DNA of 64,000 nt from the NCBI RefSeq assembly GCF_947172395.1, contig NC_069100.1, positions 5,151,001 to 5,215,000 on the forward strand, in the 5' to 3' direction. This stretch comes from Bicyclus anynana. Its lineage: Eukaryota; Arthropoda; Insecta; Lepidoptera; Nymphalidae. Positions 1 through 10,119 of the stretch are shown here, piece after piece (the first letter of the stretch is position 1; each line of letters opens with the position of its first letter). Made by a program: the position numbers and the translations under genes. Below the pieces are notes generated by a model that had not been told where the DNA came from, made no database searches, and saw only the letters and a list, made by a program, of their open reading frames with translations.

Positions 1-10
1 GTCTGATACT

Positions 11-325
11 TGTTTTTTTATTATTTACAAGTTAGCCCTTGACTACAATCTCACCTGATGGTAAGTGATGATGTAATCTAAGATGGAAGCGGGCTAACTT
101 GTTACGAGGAGGATGAAGATCCACACTCCTTTCGGTTTCTACACGGCATCGTACCGGAACGCTAAATCTTTTGGCGGTCTTTGTCGGTAGGGTGGTAACT
201 AGCCACAGCCGAAGCCTCCCACCAGCTGACCTGAACCAATTAAGAAAACCTTAATCGGCCCAGCCGGGGATCGAGCCCAGGACCTTCATCATTAAATCCA
301 CCGCGCATACCACTGCGCCACGGAT
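11..325 (-). mobile_element. SINE-A, near full length
   Basis: Reverse-strand copy of the commonest family here. Read on the minus strand it has a tRNA-like head with a GGTTCGATCCC-type B box, a body with a conserved run around TACCGCCAAGCGATTTAGCG, and an A-rich tail, seen on the plus strand as the T-run near 11-25. Such heads carry an internal RNA polymerase III promoter, so the copy could be transcribed only as a short non-coding RNA. The head end is lost near 325. Confidence 0.85.
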
Positions 326-626
326 GTTTCTAGAACCCTCTAGAAAAAAATAATTCCGAGCAAAAGAAGTTGACATCTCGTGGATAATATTTAAAAAAAA
401 TATTGTAGAAAGTATTTTTCTCTGAAAGCTAAGTTATTTTCTCCGTCGCTCGTTTATCATATTATCTAAAACCGCAACTATCTTCATAAAGCTCTCAAGA
501 GATTTTGTGTCTGCCATTTTATTACTACAAAATATTACAATATTTTTAAATGTCCAATTGCCAGATGTCTAGTCGTTTATGTTTATCATAGAATATAAAA
601 AACTAATTTTCAAATTTATATTATCA
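326..626. other. AT-rich stretch, no gene seen
   Basis: No open frame, repeat family or motif recognised. Confidence 0.6.
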
Positions 627-835
627 CTAGTAGACACCGCGCGGTTTCACCCGCGTGGTTTCCGTTCCCGTAGGAATATGGGGATAATATATAGCCTATA
701 GCATTTCTCGATAAATGGGCTATCTAACACTGAAAAAAAATTTCAAATCGGACTAGTAGTTCCTGAGTTTAGCGCGTTCAATCAAACAAACAAATAAACA
801 AACTCTTCAGCTTTATAATATTAGTATAGTATAGA
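627..835 (-). mobile_element. Helitron type G, complete
   Basis: On the minus strand it starts TCTATACTATACTAATATTA and ends in CTAG, flanked by A at 626 and T at 836, the standard Helitron insertion between A and T. A GC-rich hairpin built on CCGCGCGG lies just inside the CTAG end. There is no Rep/helicase, so it is non-autonomous; it resembles the lepidopteran Lep1 group. Confidence 0.85.
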
Positions 836-878
836 TATCACAATGTTTGTCACTCAACGCTTAAATTACTTATTAAAT

Positions 879-1193
879 GCGTGAGAGCCGTGGTAGCCCA
901 GTGGATATGACCTCTGCCTCCAATTCCGGAGGGTGTGGGTTGACCCGGTCCGGGGCATGCACCTCCAACTTTTCAGTTGTGTGCTTTGAAATTAAATATC
1001 ACGTGTCTCAAACAGTGAAGGAAAAACATCGTGAGGAAACATGCATACCAGAGAATTTTCTTAATACTCTGCGTGTGTGTAGTCTGCCAATCCGCATTGG
1101 GCCAGCGTGGTGGACTATTGGCCTAACCTCTTTCATTCTGAAAGGAGACTCGAGCTCAGCAGTGAACCGAATATGGGTTGATAATGATGATGT
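879..1193 (+). mobile_element. SINE-F with 10-bp target-site duplication
   Basis: Full-length SINE-F. The tRNA-like head has an A-box region at AGCCCAGTGGATATGACC and a B-box region at GGGTTGACCC, mutated from the usual GGTTCGAATCC. The body shows CGTGAGGAAAC and CAGCGTGGTGGACTATTGGC, and the tail is ATGATG. It is flanked by a perfect duplication CTTATTAAAT at 869-878 and 1194-1203, which proves retroposition. A 135-codon frame through it is accidental. Confidence 0.9.
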
Positions 1194-1350
1194 CTTATTA
1201 AATATATTATTAGCTAATAGTAACATAATAGCACAGCAAATTCTAATTGGAGGGTCAACATCATGGAACTCAATAGCAAGTTAACCCCTTTAGCTTTTTT
1301 TGACGTACTTAATCGAGTAAAACCAAAAATCCCTTCTTCGGCTCCGTAGC

Positions 1351-1867
1351 TATACAGGGTGTCCCATAATTAATGGATAAAATGCAAGTGGGAGACACAC
1401 TACCTAACTATCTACTCGTAAAAGTCATCTGGTAAAACCAGATCTTTAAATATTAATTACAAAAGCTGCAGTAAAAAAACTGATACAAGATGTATAATAA
1501 TTTATTTATTTTGCTATTATCCGCGAAAAGCCGACGAACACATGCGACAACGTCACCCATCCATCATCATCATCATCCATCAGGAGATGTTGACTTTACA
1601 ATGTGCAATTGCTAGTTGTAGAGTCTCTCTCTCGAATCTCCTGAGGATGCTCCGGTTTCGGGGTGAAACGTACGTAGAGAGTATTTTGTCGGACCTGGGT
1701 GACGTTGTCGCATGGGTTTTGTCGGCTTTTCGCGGAGTCTATCCAAAATTTGATACAAAATGGAAAAAAAATCTAAATTTTTTGTCATTTAATCAGTTTT
1801 AAATAAATAAGTGGTTTATTTCCCACTTAAGTATGTTTTTATCCATTATTTACGAAACACCCTGTAT
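1351..1867. mobile_element. TIR DNA transposon flanked by TA
   Basis: Imperfect terminal inverted repeats of about 30 bp (1351-1382 and 1837-1867) begin TATACAGGGTGT and share TAATGGATAAAA. TA dinucleotides at both edges suggest a Tc1/mariner-type or similar TA-targeting element. There is no transposase. Much of the interior is a second element, at 1481-1762. Confidence 0.65.
1481..1762. mobile_element. Foldback element, family M, copy 1
   Basis: The left arm around 1519-1556 and right arm around 1699-1737 are inverted copies sharing CCGCGAAAAGCCGAC and CATGCGACAACGTCACCC. The interior holds a short ATC microsatellite. The edges carry TGATACAAGATG at 1481 and TGATACAAAATG at 1751, a possible decayed target duplication. 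It is non-coding and nested in the TA-flanked transposon. Other copies are at 26120, 32570 and 52150. Confidence 0.7.
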
Positions 1868-2244
1868 ATAACCTCAATTCAAATGCCAATACTAAACAGT
1901 CAGAAGTACTTGACGTTTTACTTTACTCTAACAAACAATTTTCTTACTTTATATTACAACAAAGGTATAATTGCAGCGCCGTATTTTTTAAAACCTCGTC
2001 GCAAAGAGATAATTTCTGCTATCATAAACATCTTGTCGCTTTAAAATATTAAAATCTCTAATTGTTTCCTCGCTTTTAACTGCTGCAATATACATTTTTT
2101 GTATCTTTATTTTTTCTAATAGCAAATAATCCACTGGACTAACGTAACAGTAAAAAATAGTTGGACTTTACTGTTACTGTATCGTGGAGTAAAAATTATT
2201 GTGATGGAACTTATTTTTACCGTACCGTTAGTTCAATGGTTATT
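1868..2244. other. AT-rich stretch, no gene seen
   Basis: No recognised element. A short open frame of 77 codons starting at 1811 runs in from the transposon edge and has no family-like features. Confidence 0.55.
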
Positions 2245-2970
2245 TTGTTTTTCTTTTTATTTCTTACTAGCGGACGCCCGCGACTTCGTCCGCGTGATTC
2301 TCGATGTTAACTTTCAACTACCCCTATCCTAAATATAGTATACGTGTCGCGGACTTTTTTGTAGATATTTATAAGATCTACAATTAATTAGATCATTTTA
2401 TGGTTTTACGAGTACCTTTTATAGTTTAGGCAGCGTACGCAAAATAAGTAACTTTTCTGGTTGATTTACACCTTGTGTCTGAGAAACACAAATATCCCCT
2501 ATTTTTTTTTAAATAATTTAGCCTATGTTACTTGATAATGTTACTTTCGAATGGCGAAAGAATTTTTAAAATCGGTGCAGTAATTTTTGAGCCCATTCAT
2601 TACAATCAAACAAACATACAAACAAAGATTTCCTCTTTATAATATTAGTATAGAAGTATAGATTAGCTCGTGACTACAATCTCACCTGATGGTAAGTGAT
2701 GATTCAATCTACGATAAAAGCGGGCTAAGGTTTGGAGGAGGATGAAAATCAACACTCCTTTCGTTGTCTACACAGCATCGTACCGCAAATCTAAATCGCT
2801 TGGCGGTACGTCTTTGCCGATAGGGTGGTAACTAGCCACGGCTGAAACCTCCCACCTGGGAGACTTCGGCTACTTGAGCAGACCAGACCTGGAAAAATTA
2901 CGAAAAGTTTCAAGGAATCGAACCCAGGACCTCCGTCTTGTAAATCCACTGCGCATACCACTGCGCTCCA
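2245..2970 (-). mobile_element. SINE-A split by a Helitron
   Basis: A SINE-A body (2664-2970) and its T-rich tail side (2245-2266) are separated by the Helitron at 2267-2662. Removing the Helitron restores a nearly continuous tail-body junction. The head end is worn near 2960. Confidence 0.75.
2267..2662 (-). mobile_element. Helitron type H, long form, complete
   Basis: CTAG at 2267-2270 is preceded by A and the other end, TATAGA at 2662, is followed by T. Inside the CTAG end is the GCGGACG...CGTCCGC hairpin characteristic of type H. The interior, with ACACCTTGTGTCTGAGAAAC, matches the copy at 34474-34857. No coding capacity. Confidence 0.85.
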
Positions 2971-3079
2971 TCACAGGCAAGACACACATCAATATGTACC
3001 TATTTAACAAGATGAAACTCAATCGATCTTTATAAATAGCAATTTTAAGGCAAATGTTACTGAAAATGAAACATAATAT

Positions 3080-3393
3080 TCATTATCAACCCATACTCGG
3101 CCCACTGCTGAGCTCGAGTCTCCTCTCAGAATGAGAGGGGTTAGGCCAATAGTCCACCACGCTGGCCCTATGCGGATTGGCAGACTTCATACACGCAGAG
3201 AACAAGAAAATTCAGGTATGCAGGTTTTGTCACGATGTTTTTCCTTCACCGTTTGAGACACGTGATACATAATTTCTTAAAATGTACACAACTGAACTGA
3301 ACTGTAGTTGGAGGTGCATGCCCCGAACGGATTCGAACCCACACTGTCCGAAATCGGAGGCCGAGGTCATATCCACTGGGCTATCACGGCTCT
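3080..3393 (-). mobile_element. SINE-F with 12-bp target-site duplication
   Basis: Full-length minus-strand copy from the ATC tail side at 3081 to the head at 3392. It is flanked by a perfect GAAACATAATAT at 3068-3079 and 3394-3405, which suggests a fairly young insertion. Confidence 0.9.
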
Positions 3394-3405
3394 GAAACAT
3401 AATAT

Positions 3406-4073
3406 ACTGGACCATAAATAACCACACCCGTATATATTGTGCGAGATAATTTTGCAGTATTAACTAGGTATATTGATGAAAATCAGTGAACGGTGAGCAT
3501 AATTAAAATGTTTCAAAGTGCAAAATGAGATCTGCGTTAATTAAATTCGCATGCAACTATGTTTTAATTAATAAATAGACAGGTTACGATAAATGAGAAC
3601 AATATATTCCAGCAGCATATTAACTACCTCATTTGTCTCGTGGTTAGTTTAACTACGGGCGATGAGGTTCAAGGTTCGAGTTAACTTTGAGATAAGGCCA
3701 AGTCAAGGTTATTTAGTTTTTGTAAGATGTACTTAGTGCTACGGAGGATGAAGAACAAGAGGTATTTTGTTATAATATCTTTATAATATACAGGGTGTAC
3801 CGAAAATATTACGACATACATTACAGGGTGATAGCTGACATCAAGGCCTACTAAAATAACGCATTATATGTTAGCCGAAATTTTACGGTTTTAAGTTATA
3901 TTGATTTTTGTACAAAATACATGAATTCAGTACAATAGACGTACCACGTTGATTCTATACTTTATTTTAATAAGTAACGATTTTTACATAATCAACCCCT
4001 TTCGGAACAAAAATAGCAATTGTAACGAAGTGTATGTGATATTAATGTACTAATGTCGGATAACTTTTAAAAA
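3406..4073. other. AT-rich stretch with one transposon-like end
   Basis: No gene. At 3790 ATATACAGGGTGTACC resembles the TACAGGGTG terminus of the element at 1351, but no partner end was found, so it is at most a one-ended remnant. Confidence 0.45.
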
Positions 4074-4273
4074 TCTATACTAATATAATAAAGCTGAAGA
4101 GTTTGTTTGTTTGTTTGATTGAACGCGCTAATCTCAAGAACTACTGGTCCGATTTGAAAAATTCTTTCACTGTTAGATAGCCCATTTATCGAGGAAGGCT
4201 ATAGGCTATATATTATCCCCATATCCCTACGGGAACGGGAACCACGCGGGTGAAATCGCGCGGCGTCAGCTAG
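4074..4273 (+). mobile_element. Helitron type G, complete
   Basis: Plus-strand copy starting TCTATACTAATATAATAAAG after A4073 and ending GCGTCAGCTAG before T4274. The CCACGCGG...CCGCGCGG hairpin precedes the end. This is the clearest type G copy in the window. Confidence 0.9.
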
Positions 4274-4437
4274 TCCTTAATAAATGAACATGTTTTTATA
4301 AGTTAGGTGTACAACTTTGTCTCGTAAACTTTTTTTTTCAATGCGACCGTTAAAATTACATACAAAAAAACGTTAAACATGAAAAAAAATATTTAATTTA
4401 TTAATCATATATTTTTTTTATTTAGTTATAGTTCTTT

Positions 4438-4567
4438 TTAGTAAGCGTGTGTAAGTATGTATGTTTGTTCCTCCTTTGTTCGGCGGCTACCGAAGCAATT
4501 TGGCTGAAATTTAGAATGAAAATAGGTTTTACGGAAATACCCATGGTTTCCGCGGGATTTCCGCTAG
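4438..4567 (+). mobile_element. Helitron type H, 3' fragment
   Basis: Retains GGCTGAAATTTAGAATG, CATGGTTTCCGCGGGATT and the terminal CTAG at 4564-4567 followed by T. The 5' end and part of the interior are missing. Confidence 0.6.
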
Positions 4568-4865
4568 TATTCCATAATACGATAAGTTTCATGTTATACC
4601 ATTGGTATTCCGTATCTCATACAAACGCTTGTTCGCACTATTTATATCAACCCCTATTTATTAAAACAACAGAAACAGTTCAGTAATTCGGCGACAAATT
4701 ACAAACTTTGCCTATTAACCGAGTTTACGGCTTAGCGTATGAATATTTTAGGGTAATGGCTCTCAATTTGTTTCGCTTTTATTGCGTTGTGGAAGTTTAA
4801 AAGATAAACTGAAAATCCCTTATGACCAAGGATGAAACACTTTTTAATACAACAGAATGAGAGCT

Positions 4866-5520
4866 TATAATAACACAGGTAATTTTCATTTATCACACAT
4901 CGATATACTTAACGCATGTCATTGTCATCATAGACAACTGTCATTCATCACACATCGATTTACTTAACGCATGTCATTGTCATCACAGGCAATTGTCATT
5001 CATCACACTTCGATTTACATGACGCATGTCATTGTCATCACAGGCAATTGTCATTCATCACACTTCGATTTACATGACGCATGTTATTGTCATCACAGGC
5101 AATTGTCATTCATAACACATCGATGTACATGACGCATGTCATTGTCATCACATACAATTTGTCATTCATCACAAGTCGGTTTACATGACGAATGTCATTG
5201 TCATCACAGATAATTTGTCATTCATCACACTTTTCATGAAGCATGTTAATGTCTCATCACAGACATACAATTTGTCATTCATCACACTTTACATGACGCA
5301 TGAAATTAACATCATAGGCAATTGTCATTCAAAACACCTTGTTTTACATGACGCAAGTAATTGTCATCACAAATAATTTGTCATTCATCACACTTTTCAT
5401 AACGCATGTCATTATCTTCACAGGTAATTGTCATTAATTACACATCGATTTACATGACGCATGTCATTGTCAATCATCACACTTTACATGATGCATGACA
5501 TTGTCATCACAGACAATGTT
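4866..5520. repeat. 55-bp satellite array, about 12 units
   Basis: Tandem units built on CATGACGCATGTCATTGTCA followed by CACAGGCAATTGTCATTCAT. Neighbouring units start 55 bp apart in the best-preserved part (4947, 5002, 5057); later units are shortened and diverged. Any open frame through it is a by-product of the repeat. Confidence 0.9.
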
Positions 5521-5649
5521 TTTTATGTCATGGTTATCTACTTCTTATTCCTATACCCCAAGGTCCGAGTCCCGCAAGTTTCAAGGGCTTCACTCGGAGT
5601 TTTGTCTTTCCCATAAGATGTATCTGTTACCCGCACGAAGCCACCACCA

Positions 5650-5718
5650 AATGCATCACTTACCATCAGGTGAGATTGTAGTCAAGGGCTAACATGTAGA
5701 AAATAAAATAAAAAGATA
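5650..5718 (+). mobile_element. SINE-A, 3' fragment
   Basis: Only the last part of the body (CATCACTTACCATCAGGTGA) and the A-rich tail remain. Confidence 0.7.
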
Positions 5719-6079
5719 AAAACAAACGTCATATTAGAGTAATTGCTATTTATTGCATTAGCTGTGTTCATTGTGTCATTTAACACTAGATTTGCTGACA
5801 GACAATCTCTGACATACATTTACACGTATGCATGCCATTTCAACTTCAAAGGTGTTTCGTAGAACCATAGCAGTGATGTGTATGAAAATCCATTGCGACA
5901 TCATTGAGTTACACTACGTACTAGAGAAGCTGTTCCAAACAATAACATAAAATTGAAAATTTTGAAAAACCCCTGATTGTCATGAAATTATTAATTACAC
6001 TCTCGATCAAGTCGTCATTATTTTCTTTCAGTGTGCTTTCATTTGAGATCCCACTCGAGTATATTTGCAGACATTCGGT
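5719..6079. other. No gene seen
   Basis: AT-rich. It shares CTTCTCTAGTACGTAGT (inverted) with 6800-6820, so a decayed dispersed repeat is possible. Confidence 0.4.
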
Positions 6080-6300
6080 TGTTCTTCCCCAATTTCACCC
6101 CATACAACTTTTAAGCGGCTCAACCGATTTTCATCAAACATATCTAAGAACACTCGCCCGTAAGTCACGTTTAATACAAAATAAACCAAATTGAAATCGC
6201 TTCATCCGTTCGTGAGCTATGGTGCCATAGACAGACTGACAAACAGACAGACAGAAAGTCACGTCAAATTTATAACACCCCTCTTTTTGCATCGGTGGTT
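6080..6300. mobile_element. Unclassified lepidopteran-type repeat
   Basis: Recognised from general experience only: a segment with CGATTTTCATCAAACATA, a GACAGACAGACAGA run and TTTATAACACCCCTC, of a kind widely dispersed in moths and butterflies. Termini and class were not determined. A 70-codon frame crosses it and is not credible as a gene. Confidence 0.4.
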
Positions 6301-6360
6301 AAAAATCATAACGCTGACTGAAGTATTTGTTGCAACGCTAATTATTTTGTCTTAATCTAT

Positions 6361-6691
6361 GACAAGTGAGCCCTTGTGTATCTCACCTGATGTTAAATGA
6401 CGATTTAGTTTAATGGAAGCGGGCTCATTTGGAACTAGCTAACGCCGCGCGGTTTTACCTGCGTGGTTCCCGTTCCTGTAGAAAAACGGGGATAATATTT
6501 ATCCTATAGCCTTCCTAGATAAATGGGCTATCTAACACTGAAATAATTTTTTAAATCGGACCAGTAGTTCCTGAGACAAGTTACAACCTCTGACAGTTTC
6601 TACACGAAATCGTACCGGAACGCTGAATTGCTTGGTGGTACGTCATCACCAGTAGGGTGGTAATTAGTCGACCGAAGCCTCTCACTAGCTG
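6361..6691 (-). mobile_element. SINE-A split by a Helitron
   Basis: Tail-side piece 6361-6433 and body piece 6577-6691 (ATCGTACCGGAACGCTGAAT) flank a type G Helitron. Both halves are diverged and some SINE sequence at the junction is missing. Confidence 0.7.
6435..6576 (-). mobile_element. Helitron type G, 5' end lost
   Basis: CTAG end at 6435-6438 after A6434 with the CGCGCGG hairpin. The copy stops in TAGTTCCTGAGA, so the TC end is missing. Confidence 0.75.
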
Positions 6692-7060
6692 CTATGTGCG
6701 CTAGATCATTTAGAGACTATTGTTTTCTTTCTAGCCAAAAAAGGTAAGCTAGCAAGAAACTATGAAGTGTATAGACATAGTAGTGTTGAATGTTGTCTTC
6801 TCTAGTACGTAGTCAATCATTGCGCTACATGTAAACTCCTTTGTGATCTCGTAGATGCCATTCGTAATATGGGTTATGCTTTGTAAATACAATCTAAATT
6901 CAGATTCCCAGTTAGTAATATGAGAGAGATTGTTTGTTTAGGATCTGATTGATATTTGCCTTCACTACACATATTCAGTTACACGTTATTTATGGGTAAA
7001 TTCCAAAGGGATTTATGTAATGGAAGATTTACGGGTATGAGCAAACACAAATGTAAGGTA
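6692..7060. other. No gene seen
   Basis: AT-rich, apart from the short sequence near 6800 shared with the 5.9-kb region. Confidence 0.5.
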
Positions 7061-7252
7061 CTAGATGACGCCATACAGTTTCACCCGAGTGGTTCTCGTT
7101 TCCGTAGAAATACGGGAATAATATAAAATCTATAGCATTCCTCGATAAATGGGCTATCAAACACTGAAAGAAATTTTTAAATCGGACCTGTAGTTCCTGA
7201 GATTAGCGCGTTCAAACAAACGAACTCTTCAGCTTTATAATATTAGTATAGA
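7061..7252 (-). mobile_element. Helitron type G, complete
   Basis: CTAG 7061-7064 after A7060; the other end TATAGA at 7252 is before T7253. The interior carries ATAAATGGGCTATC typical of the type. Several CpG sites have mutated, so it is older than the 4074 copy. Confidence 0.8.
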
Positions 7253-7409
7253 TATACATTGTAAACTAGCTCTGCCCTGTGGGCTAACCATAACTATAAA
7301 CTAAACTATAATCTATCTGGGTCGAATTACAACCTGTGATAACTTAAATAACAAACATCCTTAATACTAATGGGACTTTTTGCAACATTTTCTTATATTT
7401 AATTCAGTA

Positions 7410-7470
7410 CTAGCGGAAGTCCGTGACTTCGCGAATTTGGTTTTCACAAATCCTGCAAATTACAGAGCAT
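7410..7470 (-). mobile_element. Helitron type H, terminal fragment
   Basis: CTAGCGGAAGTCCGTGACTT after A7409 is a decayed type H end; the match fades within about 60 bp. Confidence 0.5.
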
Positions 7471-8027
7471 TATTTATAGTATTGTGTTAGACAGACGTAT
7501 AGACGAATTCGAAACTCATATTGTCTAGTTATTAAATGATCAGCTAAATATACGCCATAAAATGAATGCCATGCAATTAAATTAGATATTTACTTATTTC
7601 AACAAATGATAATCGTTGTCAGTTAATATTTATGAAAAATTGCGATAAAAATTTTAGCTAAGATTAAGATAGCTAAGAGCAATTCTTATCTTGATAGATT
7701 CTGTGAAGTAGTTCCCACAAGAATTTGTGTTTCCACCGTTGTGTTACGCACAGATTTATTACAGTTTATCTATTAGCGTTGTGCTCAGCAGAGTAAGTAC
7801 ACAGACGCACAAACTTTGCGGATAAATATTAAGTGGAGTCAAACAAGTGTTATGCTCTACAGTTCTGCTTTCAACCAGTTCGAACCAGTTCGCCCCAGTT
7901 GAAACTAGTTCAGGACTAAAGTGCTTTGGAATAAAGCGATATGACTGGTACTTTTGTTTACTGAATTTTACTAATTCGATAATCGTTTTGTATCTTTCAT
8001 AAATGCTATGCTTTGTGGTTAGTCCTA
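7471..8027. other. No gene seen
   Basis: AT-rich. A short run of CAGTT-containing words near 7870-7915 (AACCAGTT, GCCCCAGTT, AAACTAGTT) is a weak local repeat. Confidence 0.5.
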
Positions 8028-8247
8028 TCCTACTAATATTAAATAGGCGAAAGTTTGTGTGTAAGTGTGTAAATATGTTTGTTCCTCTTTTACGCTGCGG
8101 CTACTGCAGCGATTTGGCTGAAATTTGGAATGGAAATAGATTTTATTCTGGATTAACACGTACTTTTCATCCCGGAAAAATTCATGGTTCCCACGGGATT
8201 TGTGAAAAACTAAATTCCACGCGGACGAAGTCGCAGGCGTCCACTAG
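8028..8247 (+). mobile_element. Helitron type H, complete
   Basis: TCCTACTAATATTAAA after A8027 to CTAG 8244-8247 before T8248. The terminal hairpin GCGGACG...CGTCC and the conserved GATTTGGCTGAAATTTGG are present. Confidence 0.88.
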
Positions 8248-8340
8248 TTTTCTTATAAGGACAATAGTGTTAGCTGTTGGCTAGCAATTGTTAATAATAG
8301 TTTCAATATCAATATCATTCATATATACTTATTTTTATTA

Positions 8341-8640
8341 AATGAATGTAATGAGCATAGTGGAACAATGACTTCCGCCAATATGGCGACTGAATGTAAT
8401 GAACACGGTTGAACAATGACTTCCACCAATATGGCGCCAAACACCATATTCGCAGTTACACAGAGTCTGACTATAAAAGACGACGCTGGCTGTCATAACG
8501 GCCTTCATTCTTTGTTCAACTGTCTTCGCGAGAACACCTATCAAGTTATTGTGGGTATGTATTGCAATATTATTAAAATATCAATTAAATAATCAATTAA
8601 TATAAAGTATATTGTATTATGTAAAGAAATAAAGAAATTA
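8341..8640 (+). promoter_or_regulatory. Promoter-like or LTR-like segment with 49-bp duplication
   Basis: Two 49-bp direct repeats (8341-8389 and 8390-8438), each with ACAATGACTTCC and CCAATATGGCG, lie just upstream of TATAAAA near 8471, and an AATAAAG signal lies near 8625. Enhancer-like repeats, TATA box and poly(A) signal in this order fit an LTR U3-R-U5 or an isolated promoter. No matching LTR, primer site or downstream gene was seen. Confidence 0.3.
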
Positions 8641-8752
8641 GTGTGATAATTAGTTTGGTTTAACAATAGTAATTTTCTATGCTAGGCAGCAAAATTGGTT
8701 TTTACTGCGAATCGAATACCGAGCAAGCGGAGGATTTTAATGCTAGCCACAA

Positions 8753-8870
8753 ACCGTCAATTATTATCACGTTTCTGTAGTACCCACGACTTTAATTGAT
8801 ACATGACGGCTCGACTTGAGCCGCGTGGGTGCTGCTGTTTTCACTGCAGAAACGTGAGAATAATTGACCG
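8753..8870. repeat. Foldback element with 29-bp arms
   Basis: The left arm from 8753 (ACCGTCAATTATTATCACGT) and right arm ending near 8870 pair with few mismatches, and a shorter GGCTC...GAGCC stem sits in the loop. It could be a small MITE. No target duplication was identified. Confidence 0.6.
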
Positions 8871-9003
8871 TCAATGGGGCCCATAAGATTAAAACACAAG
8901 CGTTTCGCTTGTGGATGAACAGTTTATTTTAAAATTGTGCCACATATCACAACGCCTTATTTTGAACTACCACTATTGAAGTGTCCGACTCCGACGAATC
9001 ACT

Positions 9004-9262
9004 CATCATCATCATCATATCAGCCGATGGACGTCCACTGCAGGACATAGGCCTTTTGTAGGGACTTCCAAACATCACGATACTGAGCCGCCTGCATCCA
9101 GCGAATCCCTGAGACTCGTTTGATGTAGTCAATATACCTGGTGGGGGGTCGACCTTTCCAGTTCGGGGTCGTCATTCTAGCACCTTGGGACCCTAACGTC
9201 CATCGGCTCTTTGAACTATGTGCCCCGCCCATTGCCACTTCAGCTTCGCAACTCACTCATGG
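9004..9262 (-). pseudogene. LINE-L reverse transcriptase C-terminus
   Basis: Minus-strand frame ending at 9020 encodes the C-terminal region of an RTE-like LINE polyprotein. Visible motifs are GRPPTR, IKRVSGIRWMQAA and the terminal AYVLQWTSIG, followed by stop and an ATGATG tail (plus-strand ATCATC from 9004). The rest of ORF2 is absent, as in a 5'-truncated copy. TCACTCAT at 8999-9006 and 9253-9260 may be its target duplication, but that word also lies close to LINE sequence. RTE clade is my best guess. Confidence 0.75.
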
Positions 9263-9617
9263 TCATATAAATAATTTCTCAATTTTTAAAAAATTACACT
9301 GTAAAAAGGTACAAAAATATAATCGTAATCAAGCGCTAATTTGTCCGCAAATAAAAAACTTACATTTTCACATGAAATACCACACCAAAAAATTGTAACA
9401 TCGCAAAATTGTAACATTTCCTTATGAAAATACAAAAAATGTAACCAACTGGTAAATTGCCTCAGCGACGAATAAACGGAATTATGAAAACTAACAAGGA
9501 CAACGTAGTTTACAATTCACGCAATTCACAATGAAGTTCGTCATACAAAGCGTCTGGCTGCGAGCCAAAGCATGAGTAGGGTGTCCATCCTATCGAAATC
9601 GTTAGGATATTTTAAAG
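9263..9617. other. No gene seen
   Basis: Locally repetitive wording (AAATTGTAACAT occurs more than once near 9390-9420) but no recognised element. Confidence 0.5.
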
Positions 9618-10020
9618 TTATTCTATTCTATTCCCAGTAATTTTGGTTTTTAGGGTTCCGTAGCCAAATGGAAAAAACGGAACTCTTACATATTCGTCAT
9701 GTCTGTCTGTCTGTCTGTCTGTCCGTATGTCACAGCCAATTTTTTCCGAAACTATAAGAGTTATAGTGTTGAAACTTGGTGAGTAGATGTATTCCGTAAA
9801 CCGCATTAAGATTTTCATATAATAGAATAGAAAAAGAAAGTTATGGGGGGCCCCATACTTAAAACTGAAACTCGGTTTTTTTTTATCAAATCCATACGTA
9901 TGAGATATCTGTGGATAGGTCTTCAAAAATGATATAGTAGTTTCCAATATATTTCTTCTAAACTGTTTCTAAATAGTACGCGCGAGAGACCTTTTCCAAA
10001 GTGGTAAAATGTGTGTTTAG
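9618..10020. mobile_element. Unclassified lepidopteran-type repeat, GGTTCCGTAGCC
   Basis: Contains AGGGTTCCGTAGCC, a (GTCT)n run, CCGAAACTATAAGAGTTAT and CGCGAGAGACCTTTTCCAAA. I recognise this as a very common dispersed repeat of lepidopteran genomes, class unknown to me. It may be preceded by a TTCTA tail of another element near 9620. Frames through it are not genes. Confidence 0.55.
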
Positions 10021-10027
10021 TAAATAC

Positions 10028-10076
10028 TAGCCTACTACTACTAATACCACTACTACTACTACTACTACTACTACCT
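10028..10076. repeat. CTA microsatellite
   Basis: Imperfect (CTA)n, longest pure run about eight units. Confidence 0.9.
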
Positions 10077-10119
10077 TACTAGTAAGTCAAGCTATTGAGG
10101 CTTAATTTTATCTGAAAAA

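Noticed and set aside
877..1284. 135-codon frame starting in SINE-F
   Set aside because: Translation of a tRNA-derived SINE; other SINE-F copies have stops in this frame.
4866..5520. CRISPR-like array
   Set aside because: Units are contiguous and similar throughout, without unique spacers; eukaryotic sequence.
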